Shown: positions 33,350 through 44,903, counted from the first letter of the stretch. The stretch: 64,000 nucleotides of DNA from a bacterium (GCA_030426085.1 JAUHYW010000007.1:62001-126000); one strand, 5' to 3'. Numbers and translations: made by a program. Notes: generated by a model not told the origin, from the letters alone.

Positions 33350-33369
33350 ATCCTCCGGGGCCGGCGCGA

Positions 33370-34974
33370 TCACTGCTCGATCGCGCGGGTCGTCACCACC
33401 GTGCGGTAGCGGCCGATCGCCTCCCCCGGGGCGCGGGTCGACATGATGAGCAGCCGCTCCTGATCCACGTCGAGCTCGATCCCGGTCAGGCGGCTGCCGC
33501 GCAGGCCCATGTAATCGTCGTTGGCGAGCACGCAGTCTTCGGGGCGGGCCGGGTCGAAGGGGATGTCGAAGAGGAAGAGGTAGCCGTCGCCCTGCCACGA
33601 GACGACGACGTCGACCTGCTGCGGGCGGCCGGTGCGGTTGACGATGCGGTTGAGCTCGAAGTGGTAGTCGCCGCCGGGGCCCGGCTGGCAGCCGAAGCCG
33701 GGGCGGGACCAGACCGGATCCCAGGCGTTGATGCCGCTGTTGAAGACCGCGTCTTCGCCGGGGGGCGCGATGTCGACGTCGGGGCGGCAGCCGCGGGTCT
33801 GGGCGCAGGCGACGTCGTCGCACTCGGCGTCGCCGTCGCCGTCCTCGTCGCCGTAGCGCTGGCAGTCCTCCGGCGGGCGGCAGGCCAGCAGCGCGAAGCA
33901 CGCCGGGTCGTCGCAGTCGGCGCGCCCGTCGCCGTCCTCGTCCCCGTCCACCGCGCAGTCTTCGGCGCCCGGCTCACAGACGCCGCCTTCGTCCAGCAGC
34001 CCGTCGCAGTCGTCGTCGACGTCGTTGCACGCTTCGGGCAGGCCGGGCCACGGGGCGACGTCGCACGCGATCCCCCCGTCGTCGGCGCAGCCGAGCTGGC
34101 CTTCGACCGCGCAGGCCCCGACGCCGGCGACGCAGCGTTCGAAGGGCACCTCGTCGAGCGCGCCGTCGCAGTCGTCGTCGACGCCGTTGCAGATGTCGGG
34201 GGACCCCGGCAGCGCCTGCGCGCCGCAGGTCCAGCGGCCGTCGAGGCAGACCTCGACGCCGTCGACCGCGCACGGGCCCCGGCCGGCGGTGCACGGCGCG
34301 CCGGGGTCGAGGTCTTCGTCGACCCGCCGGTCGCAGTCGTCGTCCCGGGCGTTGCAGCGCTCGGCGATGGGCTCGCAGGCGGGGTCGAGGTCGGGCGCCA
34401 TGTCCGGCGGCGCGGCGTCGGGCTCGGGCGCCAGATCGGGGAGCGCCAGATCGGGGAGCGCCAGATCGGGGAGCGCCAGATCGGGGGGCGCCAGGTCGAA
34501 GGCGGCCATGTCGAGGGCGGCCATGTCGAGGGCGGCCATGTCGAGGGCGGCCATGTCGAGGGCGGCCATGTCGAGGGCGGCCATGTCGGGGCGCGCCCCG
34601 TCCGGGAGCGCCCCGTCCGGCGGCCCGCGGTCGGGCGCCATGTCCATCGGGGCCCCGTCGGGATCCACCGCGCCATCGGCGGCCATGTCCCCCGCGGCGT
34701 CCTCCCCGGGCTCCGGTCCGCGATCGGGCGTGGCGTCGGGCGCGGTCTCGGGCGGGTTCGACGGCCCGTCGAGCGCCCCGTCCCCCGCGCCGCCCGCCCC
34801 GTCGCCGTCACCCACGCAGCCCGCCAGCGCCAGCACGCCGCACAGCAGCCACCCGAGCAGACACCGGGGAGAGTCGAGAAGGAGCAGCGCAGCCGGACGC
34901 GGCCTCTCGTTCGGCGCAGCCGGTGTACTCTCCCCGGGATCGGCTGGCCCGACTCTCACCGCGCTCCTCGACAC
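33370..34974 (-). CDS. MopE-type metal-binding-motif lipoprotein
   Basis: A 534-residue surface lipoprotein. The signal region ends in the lipobox LALAGC (Cys near residue 53). Next come a Pro/Asp/Met/Ala-rich linker of pentapeptide repeats (six DMAAL/DMAAF units, then several DLALP units) and three MopE-type segments (CNARDDDCDRRVDE, CNGVDDDCDGALDE, CNDVDDDCDGLLDE), plus DGDEDGDGRADCDDPAC-like calcium-binding loops. The C-terminal 150 residues look like a beta-sandwich (NRIVNRTGRPQQVDVVVSW). MopE of Methylococcus binds copper, but in most homologues the ligand is unknown. I chose the GTG at 34974 for its GGAGGAG; the open frame continues to 35559 through the repeat array without protein-like sequence. 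Confidence 0.75.
   Translation of the reverse strand: MSRSAVRVGPADPGESTPAAPNERPRPAALLLLDSPRCLLGWLLCGVLALAGCVGDGDGAGGAGDGALDGPSNPPETAPDATPDRGPEPGEDAAGDMAADGAVDPDGAPMDMAPDRGPPDGALPDGARPDMAALDMAALDMAALDMAALDMAALDMAAFDLAPPDLALPDLALPDLALPDLAPEPDAAPPDMAPDLDPACEPIAERCNARDDDCDRRVDEDLDPGAPCTAGRGPCAVDGVEVCLDGRWTCGAQALPGSPDICNGVDDDCDGALDEVPFERCVAGVGACAVEGQLGCADDGGIACDVAPWPGLPEACNDVDDDCDGLLDEGGVCEPGAEDCAVDGDEDGDGRADCDDPACFALLACRPPEDCQRYGDEDGDGDAECDDVACAQTRGCRPDVDIAPPGEDAVFNSGINAWDPVWSRPGFGCQPGPGGDYHFELNRIVNRTGRPQQVDVVVSWQGDGYLFLFDIPFDPARPEDCVLANDDYMGLRGSRLTGIELDVDQERLLIMSTRAPGEAIGRYRTVVTTRAIEQ
34432..34590. repeat. 15-bp tandem repeats in the MopE lipoprotein gene
   Basis: Six near-identical copies of GGCGGCCATGTCGAG (34501-34590) adjoin about four copies of a different 15-mer, GGGAGCGCCAGATCG. 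They encode (DMAAL)n and (DLALP)n. The 15-base unit preserves the reading frame, so copy-number change would only alter linker length. Confidence 0.92.
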
Positions 34975-35146
34975 GTCGACTCCTCCCGCGCGCCGGGTCA
35001 CCGCGACCCGGCCAACACCCGCACAGTCCGCGCCATGGCGCGGCGAAGGCCATGTTCTATCAGCCGCGGCCGGGGTATGCGACCGCGAGGCGCGAGGCGC
35101 GCCGACCCCGCTCTCCATCCGGGAACGCCGGGCGGGGGCGGATCGG

Positions 35147-35626
35147 GATGGTGAGCGCCCGCGGGATCGACGGCGAGGGGCGCTCGGGCATGGGGTGACA
35201 CCATCGCCGACCGCCGGGCGGGGGTCCTCGACGCCGGTCCGAGACCATCTCCGACCACCCCTCGACGGCGATCGGCGATGGTCTCGGCGTCCTCGATCGG
35301 CCCTCGATGGCGATCGGGGATGGTCCGAGACCATCCCCGACCCCCGGGCGAGGCCACCCCGGGGGGGTCGAGACCATTCCGAGACACCGGCCAGGGGCCC
35401 CGGGAGATGGTCGGCGCGCATCGGGCGGACCGCGCGGGGGTGATCGGAGATGGTGAGCGGGCCCGGGATCGGCCCTCGGTGGCGTTCGCCGATGGTCTCG
35501 GACCATCCCCGATCGCCGCCGAGGGGCGCGCGGAGATGCCGCCGACCATCGCAGATCACCCCCGGGCGGCCATCCGCGATGGTCGGCCCGGGCCGGGATC
35601 GACGGCGCGCGGTGTTCGCCGATGGT
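35147..35626. repeat. Array of GATGGT/ACCATC motifs in non-coding DNA
   Basis: In about 480 bases I count nine GATGGT (35147, 35277, 35319, 35406, 35449, 35491, 35578, 35621 and the overlap at 35319-35335 region) and ACCATC at 35200, 35244, 35330, 35502 and 35545, often inside longer GAGACCATC or GATGGTCTCGG words. Adjacent opposed copies form hairpins, such as GATGGTCCGAGACCATC (35319-35335) and GATGGTCTCGGACCATC (35491-35507). Spacing is irregular at about 15-60 bases. The plus and minus frames here are open only because of high GC; nothing protein-like is seen. Confidence 0.8.
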
Positions 35627-35839
35627 CGCAGGGCAGCGCGATCGCCGGGGCCGGCCGGTCAGCGGGGCGGCCGCCATCGGGGGATCGACGTCGAGGGCGG
35701 GCCGAAAATGGTCGCGGGGGGGTCGGGGGGGCCACGGGGTGCGGGTCCACGCCGGTGGACGCGGTCCGATCGGGCCTCACGGGGTCACTTCGGAGGCGCG
35801 GAGGCGAGCCGTGATCGGCGCCCGCCGGTGCCTCGGGGC

Positions 35840-36163
35840 GTCTGGGGTCCACATGGTAATATCTTCGCACTTGATGACCGCTTTGACGCGTAACCCGGCC
35901 CGCGCCGCGGGCTGGCGGATGACGCCGCCCGATCTTTTTTTCGGGACGGGCCGCGCCCGTAGATGCCCGTGATTACGGGACATATCGGTCGCGCCGCGCC
36001 TTCGCTCCGCTCACCTCTCCGATATTCGATTTGCGCTCTGACATGGATGTCGCTACCTCTTGGAGACCGACCGCAGCGGGCCTGTCCCGTATCGGACGCC
36101 GCGGTCATGGTACCCGAGGCAATCACCGGGCGCTCGCCGCCCACCCGACACGGAGGCATCCCC
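35840..36163. promoter_or_regulatory. Lower-GC intergenic region upstream of hypothetical gene
   Basis: This stretch has much more A and T than the window average. It holds a hairpin with a T-rich loop (CCCGA-TCTTTTTT-TCGGG, near 35929-35946), which may end transcription from the left, a perfect small hairpin CCCGT-GATT-ACGGG at 35966-35979, and several TTGA-containing words. It is the best promoter-like region for the following gene, whose GGAGG is at 36152-36156. No confident -35/-10 pair could be chosen. Confidence 0.4.
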
Positions 36164-37120
36164 ATGCTCGCCAATCTCACCGAAGGTGTGATGTACATGC
36201 TGCTCGTCTACTGGCTCGGTCCCCTGAGACCGCTCCTGGACGACGAGCCCTCGATGCGCTGGTTCGTCCCGGTCTTCGAGGACCTGCACCACCAGTTCCG
36301 CACGCTGCGGCGCAACCCCCAGGCCGCCGTCGACGCCGCACGGCAGGCGGCCGGGGTGCTCGATCTCATCCACGACAACCGGCTGCGCGCGCTGTGGTAC
36401 GTGCTCGTCGCGCTGGAGCTGGCGACCGACGACGACGAGGAGAAGGCCCGGATCAAGGACGCCCGCGAGCGCATCCTGCACAAGGGCCTCAAGATGGTCA
36501 ACGCGAGCTACGTCGACGAGGCGGCCGAGGCCGATCTGGTGCTGACCCGCATCGACGACGACGTGCTCGCGCTGCTGCGCGCGAAGGGCTTCGATCAGGG
36601 CACGGTCTACGACCTGTTCGAGGCGTGGCGCGAGGCGGGCCGGGCCCTGGGCGAGAGCGACCGCGAGCGCACCCGCATCGAGGCCGAGATCGCCAGCACC
36701 GACCGCGGGGCCTACGCCCGGCTGCGGGCCGACTGGATGAAGACGGTCAAGGTCTTCCGGGCGAACCTGTCGATGATCGACCCCCAGCGGGCGGCGCTGC
36801 TCACCGAGAAGCTCGACGAGATGGAGGGCCGGGCCGACGCCCGGGTCGCCGCCCGCCGGGATGGCCAGAGCGAGGCGCCCGAGGCGCCGGCCGAGGGGGA
36901 CGGGGCGGTCTTCCCGGCCGACGGCACCGACGGCCGCGCGGGCGAGGACGATCCCGACGCCGCCGAGCTGGCCGAGGGGGTCGACGACCCGGGCGCGGTG
37001 GGCGACGGCGGCGAGTCCAACGGGCCGCCGGCCGGCGGCGAGTCCGACGCGGTCGGCGATTCGGCGCCGGTGGTGGAGCGCCGTCCGCTCCAGCCGGTGG
37101 TGCCGCCGAGCCGGGCGTAG
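36164..37120 (+). CDS. Hypothetical protein with acidic C-terminal tail
   Basis: A 318-residue protein I do not recognise. The first 20 residues contain a hydrophobic stretch (LTEGVMYMLLVYWLGPLRPL) that is too short and broken for a clear signal peptide. Residues 25-230 are helical and charged (DLHHQFRTLRRNPQAAVDAA, LRADWMKTVKVFRANLSMID). The last 85 residues are Glu/Asp/Gly/Pro-rich and probably disordered. The ATG at 36164 is supported by GGAGG seven bases upstream. It stands alone after a long non-coding region, so no function follows from context. Confidence 0.7.
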   Translation: MLANLTEGVMYMLLVYWLGPLRPLLDDEPSMRWFVPVFEDLHHQFRTLRRNPQAAVDAARQAAGVLDLIHDNRLRALWYVLVALELATDDDEEKARIKDARERILHKGLKMVNASYVDEAAEADLVLTRIDDDVLALLRAKGFDQGTVYDLFEAWREAGRALGESDRERTRIEAEIASTDRGAYARLRADWMKTVKVFRANLSMIDPQRAALLTEKLDEMEGRADARVAARRDGQSEAPEAPAEGDGAVFPADGTDGRAGEDDPDAAELAEGVDDPGAVGDGGESNGPPAGGESDAVGDSAPVVERRPLQPVVPPSRA

Positions 37121-37170
37121 CGGGGCGGACGCATCGGGGCGCGTGATCGACCCCCAGCGGCGGGGACATG

Positions 37171-37195
37171 CGATGGGGGCTGGACGCCCCCATCG
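37171..37195. repeat. Hairpin repeat, copy 2
   Basis: CGATGGGGGC-TGGAC-GCCCCCATCG is a perfect 10-bp stem with a 5-base loop, 51 bases after the preceding stop codon and 15 bases before the start of the next gene. It shares stem core, loop and downstream sequence with the hairpin at 33028-33044. Here it would sit in the 5' leader of the lipoprotein mRNA and could affect its translation. Confidence 0.85.
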
Positions 37196-37209
37196 CCTCG
37201 GAGCTGCCC

Positions 37210-38937
37210 ATGTCATCCGCGACCCGCCTCCCTTCCCCGATCTGCGCGCGCCGCGGCGCGGCGGTGCTGCTCGCGGCGCTGCTCGGCGGCTGCGTCGCCG
37301 ACCGCCCGTCCACGTCGGATCCGGTCGACCGCGGCCCGGACGGCCAGCCGCCGCCGGCCGACGCGGGCCCGGAGGCGCCCGACAGCCCCCCGCTCGATGG
37401 GGCCCCGCCCGACGCCGACCTCCCCGACGCCGACCTCCCCGACGCCACCCTCCCCGACGCCACTCTCCCCGACGCCACCCTCCCCGACGCCGGCCCCTGC
37501 CCCCGAGCGACGCCGAGCACGCTGGTGTTCGACAGCCTCGTGCGCCGGCCCGACGATCGGCTGGTCGGGCTCGTGCCCTGCCCCGGCGAGTGGGTCGAGC
37601 TGCGCGACGCCCGGCTCTCGGTCGCCAGCGATCCGGCGTTCTCGCTGTCGCCGCCGATCCTCACCGCCGATCAGGACGAGGTGGCGCCGGTGCGCTTCGA
37701 GCTGTTCAACCCGGGGCGGGTCACCGGGCGGCTCGAGATCGACACCGATCAGGGGCTGATCGAGGTGCCGCTGATCGGCGAGGCCCGGGAGAACGCCTGC
37801 CCCGACGCGGCCGGGCGGGTGCCGGCGCTGGTGCGCGTCCGGGAGTTGGACGTCGTCCCGCTCGACGGCGCCGCGGCGGTCGACGTCGACGGCCGCGGGC
37901 TGCGCCCGGTCGCCTACCAGTGGGTCGTCACCCGCCGCCCGGAGGGATCGGTGAGCCAGCCGCATGAGTTCTTCTTCGACCCGGCGCAGCCGGCCAACGG
38001 CGGCCTGGACGACGACCCCGCGAGCCCCACGGCGGTCTTCTTCGCCGATCTGCCGGGGGTCTTCACCCTCGAGCTGCGGGTGGGCGACGCGCTGGGGCTG
38101 GACGCGGTCGCGTGCGGCTCGGCCGGGCGGATGACCCTGGTCGTGGGCGACGCGCCGCCCGAGTGCGACGGGGCCCGGCCCTGTGATCGGGGGGTCTGCC
38201 GCGAGGGGTTCTGCGCCGCCGCGCCGTGCTTCGAGGGGGCCCGGCGGCGGTGCCACGCGCCGTGCGGCGAGGGGTGGCAGGTGTGCCTCGACGCGGCGTG
38301 GGGCGGCTGCGAGGCCGAGCCGGTCGCCGAGCGGTGCCACGACGACCTCGACGATGACTGCGACGGGGCGGTGGACGAGGGCTGTGAGCCGGCGGCGTGC
38401 AGCGACGGCGAGGACGATGACGTCGACGGCGCGGTGAGCTTCCCCGCCGATCGGGGCTGCGCGTCGCCGGGCGACGTCGACGAGTCGGGCGAGGGGGTCT
38501 TGCTGCCGGGGTGCGGCAACGGCTACGACGACGACCGGGACGGGCGGGTCGATCTGGCCGATCCCGGCTGCGTCAGCCCCGCTGATCCCCGGGAGCTGGA
38601 TCCGATCGAGCCGGCGGCGTGCAGCGACGGGCTCGACGGCGACGGGGACGGGCTCGCCGACTTCCCCGATGATCCGGGGTGCGCGTCGGCCGGCGACGAC
38701 GACGAGGGCGACCGCCCGGCGCCGCCCGCGTGCGACAACGGGCTGGATGACGACGGGGACGGCCGGGTCGACTACCCGGACGACCCCGGCTGCGCGGGCC
38801 GCGGCGTGCTCGATGAGGGCGATCCGCCGGGGCCGCCGGTCTGCGCCGATGGCCGGGACAACGACCGCGACGGCCTGATCGACTACCCCGACGACCCCGG
38901 CTGCGCGAGCGCGGCGGGGGCCTCGGAGCTGGGCTGA
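37210..38937 (+). CDS. Repeat lipoprotein with Cys/Asp-rich calcium-binding-like repeats
   Basis: A 575-residue surface lipoprotein: lipobox LLGGC near residue 27, an Asp/Pro/Ala-rich linker with tandem DADLP/DATLP pentapeptides, and a central beta-rich region (about 95-310). The C-terminal part starts with a MopE-like segment (CHDDLDDDCDGAVDEGC) followed by repeats of the pattern CxDGxDxDGDGLxDxPxDPGC (five, about 410-570), probably metal-binding and disulfide-bonded. The ATG at 37210 has GGAG upstream; the longer frame would run through the hairpin repeat. The ligand is unknown. Confidence 0.75.
   Translation: MSSATRLPSPICARRGAAVLLAALLGGCVADRPSTSDPVDRGPDGQPPPADAGPEAPDSPPLDGAPPDADLPDADLPDATLPDATLPDATLPDAGPCPRATPSTLVFDSLVRRPDDRLVGLVPCPGEWVELRDARLSVASDPAFSLSPPILTADQDEVAPVRFELFNPGRVTGRLEIDTDQGLIEVPLIGEARENACPDAAGRVPALVRVRELDVVPLDGAAAVDVDGRGLRPVAYQWVVTRRPEGSVSQPHEFFFDPAQPANGGLDDDPASPTAVFFADLPGVFTLELRVGDALGLDAVACGSAGRMTLVVGDAPPECDGARPCDRGVCREGFCAAAPCFEGARRRCHAPCGEGWQVCLDAAWGGCEAEPVAERCHDDLDDDCDGAVDEGCEPAACSDGEDDDVDGAVSFPADRGCASPGDVDESGEGVLLPGCGNGYDDDRDGRVDLADPGCVSPADPRELDPIEPAACSDGLDGDGDGLADFPDDPGCASAGDDDEGDRPAPPACDNGLDDDGDGRVDYPDDPGCAGRGVLDEGDPPGPPVCADGRDNDRDGLIDYPDDPGCASAAGASELG
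37411..37493. repeat. 15-bp tandem repeats in the repeat-lipoprotein gene
   Basis: About five copies of GACGCCGACCTCCCC and close variants (GACGCCACCCTCCCC, GACGCCACTCTCCCC), encoding the DADLP/DATLP linker. The unit length equals that of the repeats in the MopE, FG-GAP and NACHT genes. Confidence 0.88.
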
Positions 38938-39164
38938 AGGCGCGCAATCCGCCGGCACATGGCACTCGACGCCGCACACCTGCCACGCGCAGCTTTTGGT
39001 CCGGTGGCCGCACTTCTCGACGTCGGCCTCGTACTCCCGCCGCACATAGACGGAGCGCTCGCCTCGCCGCTCGCCGCGGACGATGTGCTCGAAGCCCACC
39101 AGCGCGCCCGCCCGCCGCCGCTTCCGCGCCGGCAGCATGCCGCGGGCGGGGTCCGGGCCGGTCG
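38938..39164. other. Intergenic region between convergent lipoprotein genes
   Basis: Both flanking genes end here. The minus strand stays open and reads a Cys- and Arg-rich fragment (VEKCGHRTKSCAWQVCGVEC) with no start or signal, which could be a gene remnant or chance. No terminator-like hairpin with a T-run is evident. Confidence 0.35.
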
Positions 39165-41897
<2,733 letters not shown>

Positions 41898-42032
41898 CAC
41901 AGCTCCTCGTTGCGTCGCCCCGCGGAGCGCCCGCGGGTCCACCGCCGTCAGAGCAAACGCCGTGCCGTTCACCCGGGGTCCCTGAGAGGCGGCGGGCGCG
42001 GGTGCCGGCGCAGGTGCGCGCCCGGGCGCGGC

Positions 42033-44903
42033 TCACCCGCCGGTGAAGGCCTCGACGACGGCGGTCAGCGGCAGCGAGACGAGGGGCGCCCCGGCCCGCT
42101 CGATCGTGACCCGGTCGCCGCCGACCGCGCCGATGTCGGCCCACGGGACGCCATCGAGGTGCTCCGCGATGGCGTCCATGGCGTCCGGCGCGGCCTCGAT
42201 CAGATAGCGGGCGCCGCTCTCGGCGAAGAGCCGGGCGGTGGGGTCGGCGGTGTCGGCGGGCAGCTTCGCGAGGTCGACGGTGGCCCCGATCCGGCCGCCG
42301 AGGCACATCTCGGCCAGCGCGACGGCCAGCCCGCCCTCGCTGAGGTCGTGGCACGCGCGCACGTGGCCCCCGGCGATGCACCGGTGCACCGCGCGGGCCC
42401 GCGCCAGGGCGTCGGTCACCGGCGCCGGGGCGTACCCCCCGGGCGCGCCGAGCGCCTTGGCCAGCGCCGATCCGCCCAGCTCGGCCCGGGTGTCGCCGAC
42501 GACGATCAGGCGGTCGCCCGCGGCTTTCAGGTCGCTGGTGGTGGCGTGGGCCACGTCGGGCACGATGGCCATCGCCGTGATGAGGATGGTGCCCGGGATG
42601 GCGTGCCGCACCCCGTCGGCGTCGGCGTACTCGTTGTTGAGGCTGTCCTTGCCCGAGATGTACGGCGCCTCGAACGCCAGCCCCGCGTCGCGGCAGCCCT
42701 CGGCGCAGCGGGCCAGCCCCCCGAGGCGGTCGGGCAGCCGGGGGTTGCCCCAGCAGAAGTTGTCGATGAGCGACAGGCGGTCGGGGTCCCCGCCCACCGC
42801 GACGACGTTGCGCACCGCCTCGTCCACCGCAGCCCAGGCCATACGATAGGGGTCGAGCGGGCCGTAGTCGGGGTTGATGCCGCAGCCCAGCGCGACGCCC
42901 CGCTCGAGGCGGCCCCTCTGGCGGGCGGCGAGCGGCACGAGCACCGCGGCGTCGCCCGGCCCGTCGCCGGCCACGCCGACGAGCGGCTTGACCACCGTGC
43001 CGCCCTGCACCTCGTGGTCGTAGCGCCGGATGACGTCGGCCTTGCTGGCCACGTCGGGGCTGGCGAGCAGCCCGAGCAGCGCGGCGCCGGGGTCGGCGAC
43101 GGTCAGCGGCGCGGCGTCCACCGGCGGCGGCTGCCAGACCGCCTTCAGCGCGCGCCGGGGGATGCCGTCGTGCAGGAAGGCCCCCCGCAGCTCGCCGACG
43201 ACCGCGCCCCGGTGGCACACCCGCAGGATGCCATCGTCCCGGAAGTGTCCGATGACCGTGGCTTCGGCGGCGTGGGTCGCGCAGAGGGCATGCAGCGCCG
43301 GCAGGTTCTCGGGCGGCACGGCGAGCACCATGCGCTCCTGGGCCTCGCTGAGCCAGATCTCCCATGGCTGCAAGCCGGGGTACTTGAGCGGCACCGTCGA
43401 CAGCTCGACGTCGGCGCCGAGCGTCGCGGCCATCTCGCCCACCGCCGACGAGAGGCCGCCGGCGCCGCAGTCGGTGATCGCGGTGTACAGCCCGGCGTCG
43501 CGGGCGGCGATGACGACCTCCTGGGCCTGCTTCTCGTGGATCGGGTGGCCGATCTGCACCGCGCTGCCGGCGATGCGGCTCGTCTCGTGGGTCATCTCCA
43601 TCGACGAGAAGGTCGCCCCCCGCAGGCCGTCGCGGCCGGTGCGCCCGCCGAGCGCGACGATGGCGTCCCCCGGTCGGGGGTCGGTGCGGTGGCTGCCCCG
43701 GGGCAGGATGCCGACGCAGCCGCAGAAGACCAGCGGGTTCTGGGTGTAGCCCCGGGCGTAGCGCACCGCGCCGGCGACGGTGGGGATGCCCATCTTGTTG
43801 CCATAGTCTTCGATGCCATGCACCACGCCGGCGGCGATGCGCCGGGGGTGCAGCACGCCCTCGGGCAGCGCGTCGAGGTCCTGGGGCCCGAAGCAGAGCA
43901 CGTCGGTGTTGGCGATGGGCCGGGCGCTGACCCCGAGGATGTCCCGCACCACGCCGCCGACGCCGGTGTTGGCCCCGCCGAAGGGCTCCAGCGCCGAGGG
44001 GTGGTTGTGGGTCTCGACCTTGAGCGCGAGGTCGAGGTCGTCGTCGAAGGCCACGATGCCGGCGTTGTCGACGAAGGCCGAGCGGACCCACGGCTTGGCG
44101 ACGGCGTCGGTGACGACCCGCAGGCAGGACTTCAGCATGCCGTCGATGATCCGGCGCTCGATCAGCGATCCGTCGGCGGCCCGCTCTTCGAGGTCGATCG
44201 TCGCCCTGAACGTCTTGTGCACGCAGTGCTCGGACCACGTCTGAGCCAGCATCTCGAGCTCGAGGTCGGTGGGGTCGCGCTCGAGCCGGCGGTACTCGGC
44301 GCGGATGGCCCGCATCTCGACGACGTCCAGCGACAGCCGGCGCTCGGCGCTGATGGCCTCCAGGGCGGCGTCGTCGGCGGCGCGCAGGGGCACGATCGCG
44401 ACCCGGCCGTCGGCCTCGGCGGTGGGCGCGAACGGCGGGGGCAGGCGGCCGTCCACCGCCCACTGCTGCACGACGTCGTTGACCAGCGCGGCGGCGGCGG
44501 CGGCGACGGCGGAGGCCGGGTGGGCGCCGTAGACGGTGTAGCGGGTGCCGGTCGCGATCCGGGCGACGCCGTCGATACCCAGCGCCCGGGCGGCGCCCAG
44601 CAGGGTCTCGGCGACGCTGTCGGTCACGCCCGGCTTGGGGCTCACCTCGATGACGTGGCCCCCGGCGGGCGGGGCGCAGGGGGTGTCGGCGTCGGTCCAG
44701 GCGGCGGCCTCGATGACGTCGTCGACCAGGATGGCCCGCAGGTGCCGGCGGTCGGGGTCGCTCAGCGCGCCCTGCACCCAGAAGAGCCGGGTGATCACGA
44801 CCCGCTCGCAGGCCAGCCCCAGGCCGGCCAGCCGCGCGCGCACGTCGGCGGCGGCTTCGGTCGCGAAGCCGGGGCGGGCGGTGACTTCGATGCGATGTGC
44901 CAT
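42033..44903 (-). CDS. purL: Phosphoribosylformylglycinamidine synthase, PurS-PurL fusion
   Basis: ATP-dependent conversion of FGAR to FGAM, using ammonia from PurQ. The 956-residue protein has two PurS-like units at the N terminus (about 1-75, then 80-155 with VIEVSPKPGVTDS), followed by the PurL core: QTWSEHCVHKTF near residue 225, KVETHNHPSALEPFGGANTG, and the AIR-synthase-type ATP-binding halves with DLSEGGLAVALAEM near the end. There is no glutaminase domain; the partner PurQ is encoded at 53290. The layout lies between the small three-subunit PurS/L/Q type and the long single-chain enzyme. It is the last gene of the minus-strand purine operon, 40 bases after purH. Confidence 0.95.
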   Translation of the reverse strand: MAHRIEVTARPGFATEAAADVRARLAGLGLACERVVITRLFWVQGALSDPDRRHLRAILVDDVIEAAAWTDADTPCAPPAGGHVIEVSPKPGVTDSVAETLLGAARALGIDGVARIATGTRYTVYGAHPASAVAAAAAALVNDVVQQWAVDGRLPPPFAPTAEADGRVAIVPLRAADDAALEAISAERRLSLDVVEMRAIRAEYRRLERDPTDLELEMLAQTWSEHCVHKTFRATIDLEERAADGSLIERRIIDGMLKSCLRVVTDAVAKPWVRSAFVDNAGIVAFDDDLDLALKVETHNHPSALEPFGGANTGVGGVVRDILGVSARPIANTDVLCFGPQDLDALPEGVLHPRRIAAGVVHGIEDYGNKMGIPTVAGAVRYARGYTQNPLVFCGCVGILPRGSHRTDPRPGDAIVALGGRTGRDGLRGATFSSMEMTHETSRIAGSAVQIGHPIHEKQAQEVVIAARDAGLYTAITDCGAGGLSSAVGEMAATLGADVELSTVPLKYPGLQPWEIWLSEAQERMVLAVPPENLPALHALCATHAAEATVIGHFRDDGILRVCHRGAVVGELRGAFLHDGIPRRALKAVWQPPPVDAAPLTVADPGAALLGLLASPDVASKADVIRRYDHEVQGGTVVKPLVGVAGDGPGDAAVLVPLAARQRGRLERGVALGCGINPDYGPLDPYRMAWAAVDEAVRNVVAVGGDPDRLSLIDNFCWGNPRLPDRLGGLARCAEGCRDAGLAFEAPYISGKDSLNNEYADADGVRHAIPGTILITAMAIVPDVAHATTSDLKAAGDRLIVVGDTRAELGGSALAKALGAPGGYAPAPVTDALARARAVHRCIAGGHVRACHDLSEGGLAVALAEMCLGGRIGATVDLAKLPADTADPTARLFAESGARYLIEAAPDAMDAIAEHLDGVPWADIGAVGGDRVTIERAGAPLVSLPLTAVVEAFTGG

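Larger units (their letters stand above)
33006..33369 (+). pseudogene. Intergenic region with decayed duplicate fragments
   Basis: Between the two 26-bp copies lies sequence with no convincing gene. A 24-base stretch (33088-33111, CTGAACCACATGCC then CGGCACCTCG) recurs with one mismatch at 33290-33313. The open frame 33097-33348 ends in the same RPLIPGL as the lipoprotein but has no good start or signal peptide and low-complexity content. The simplest reading is the remains of one or more partial duplications of the 3' end of the lipoprotein gene. A perfect hairpin lies at 33028-33044. Confidence 0.5.

Noticed and set aside
34432-34590. Tandem repeats as a CRISPR array or an iteron-type origin
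   Set aside because: They are in-frame pentapeptide repeats of a lipoprotein linker; no replication gene is near.
34975-35559. N-terminal extension of the MopE lipoprotein up to 35559
   Set aside because: The extra 195 codons read through the motif array as Arg/Pro/Ser-rich sequence and would bury the signal peptide; a GTG with GGAGGAG at 34974 explains the start.
38973-39140. A Cys-rich peptide on the minus strand between the two lipoprotein genes
   Set aside because: It has no start codon, signal or repeats and lies within a longer antisense frame; kept only as a note on the intergenic region.
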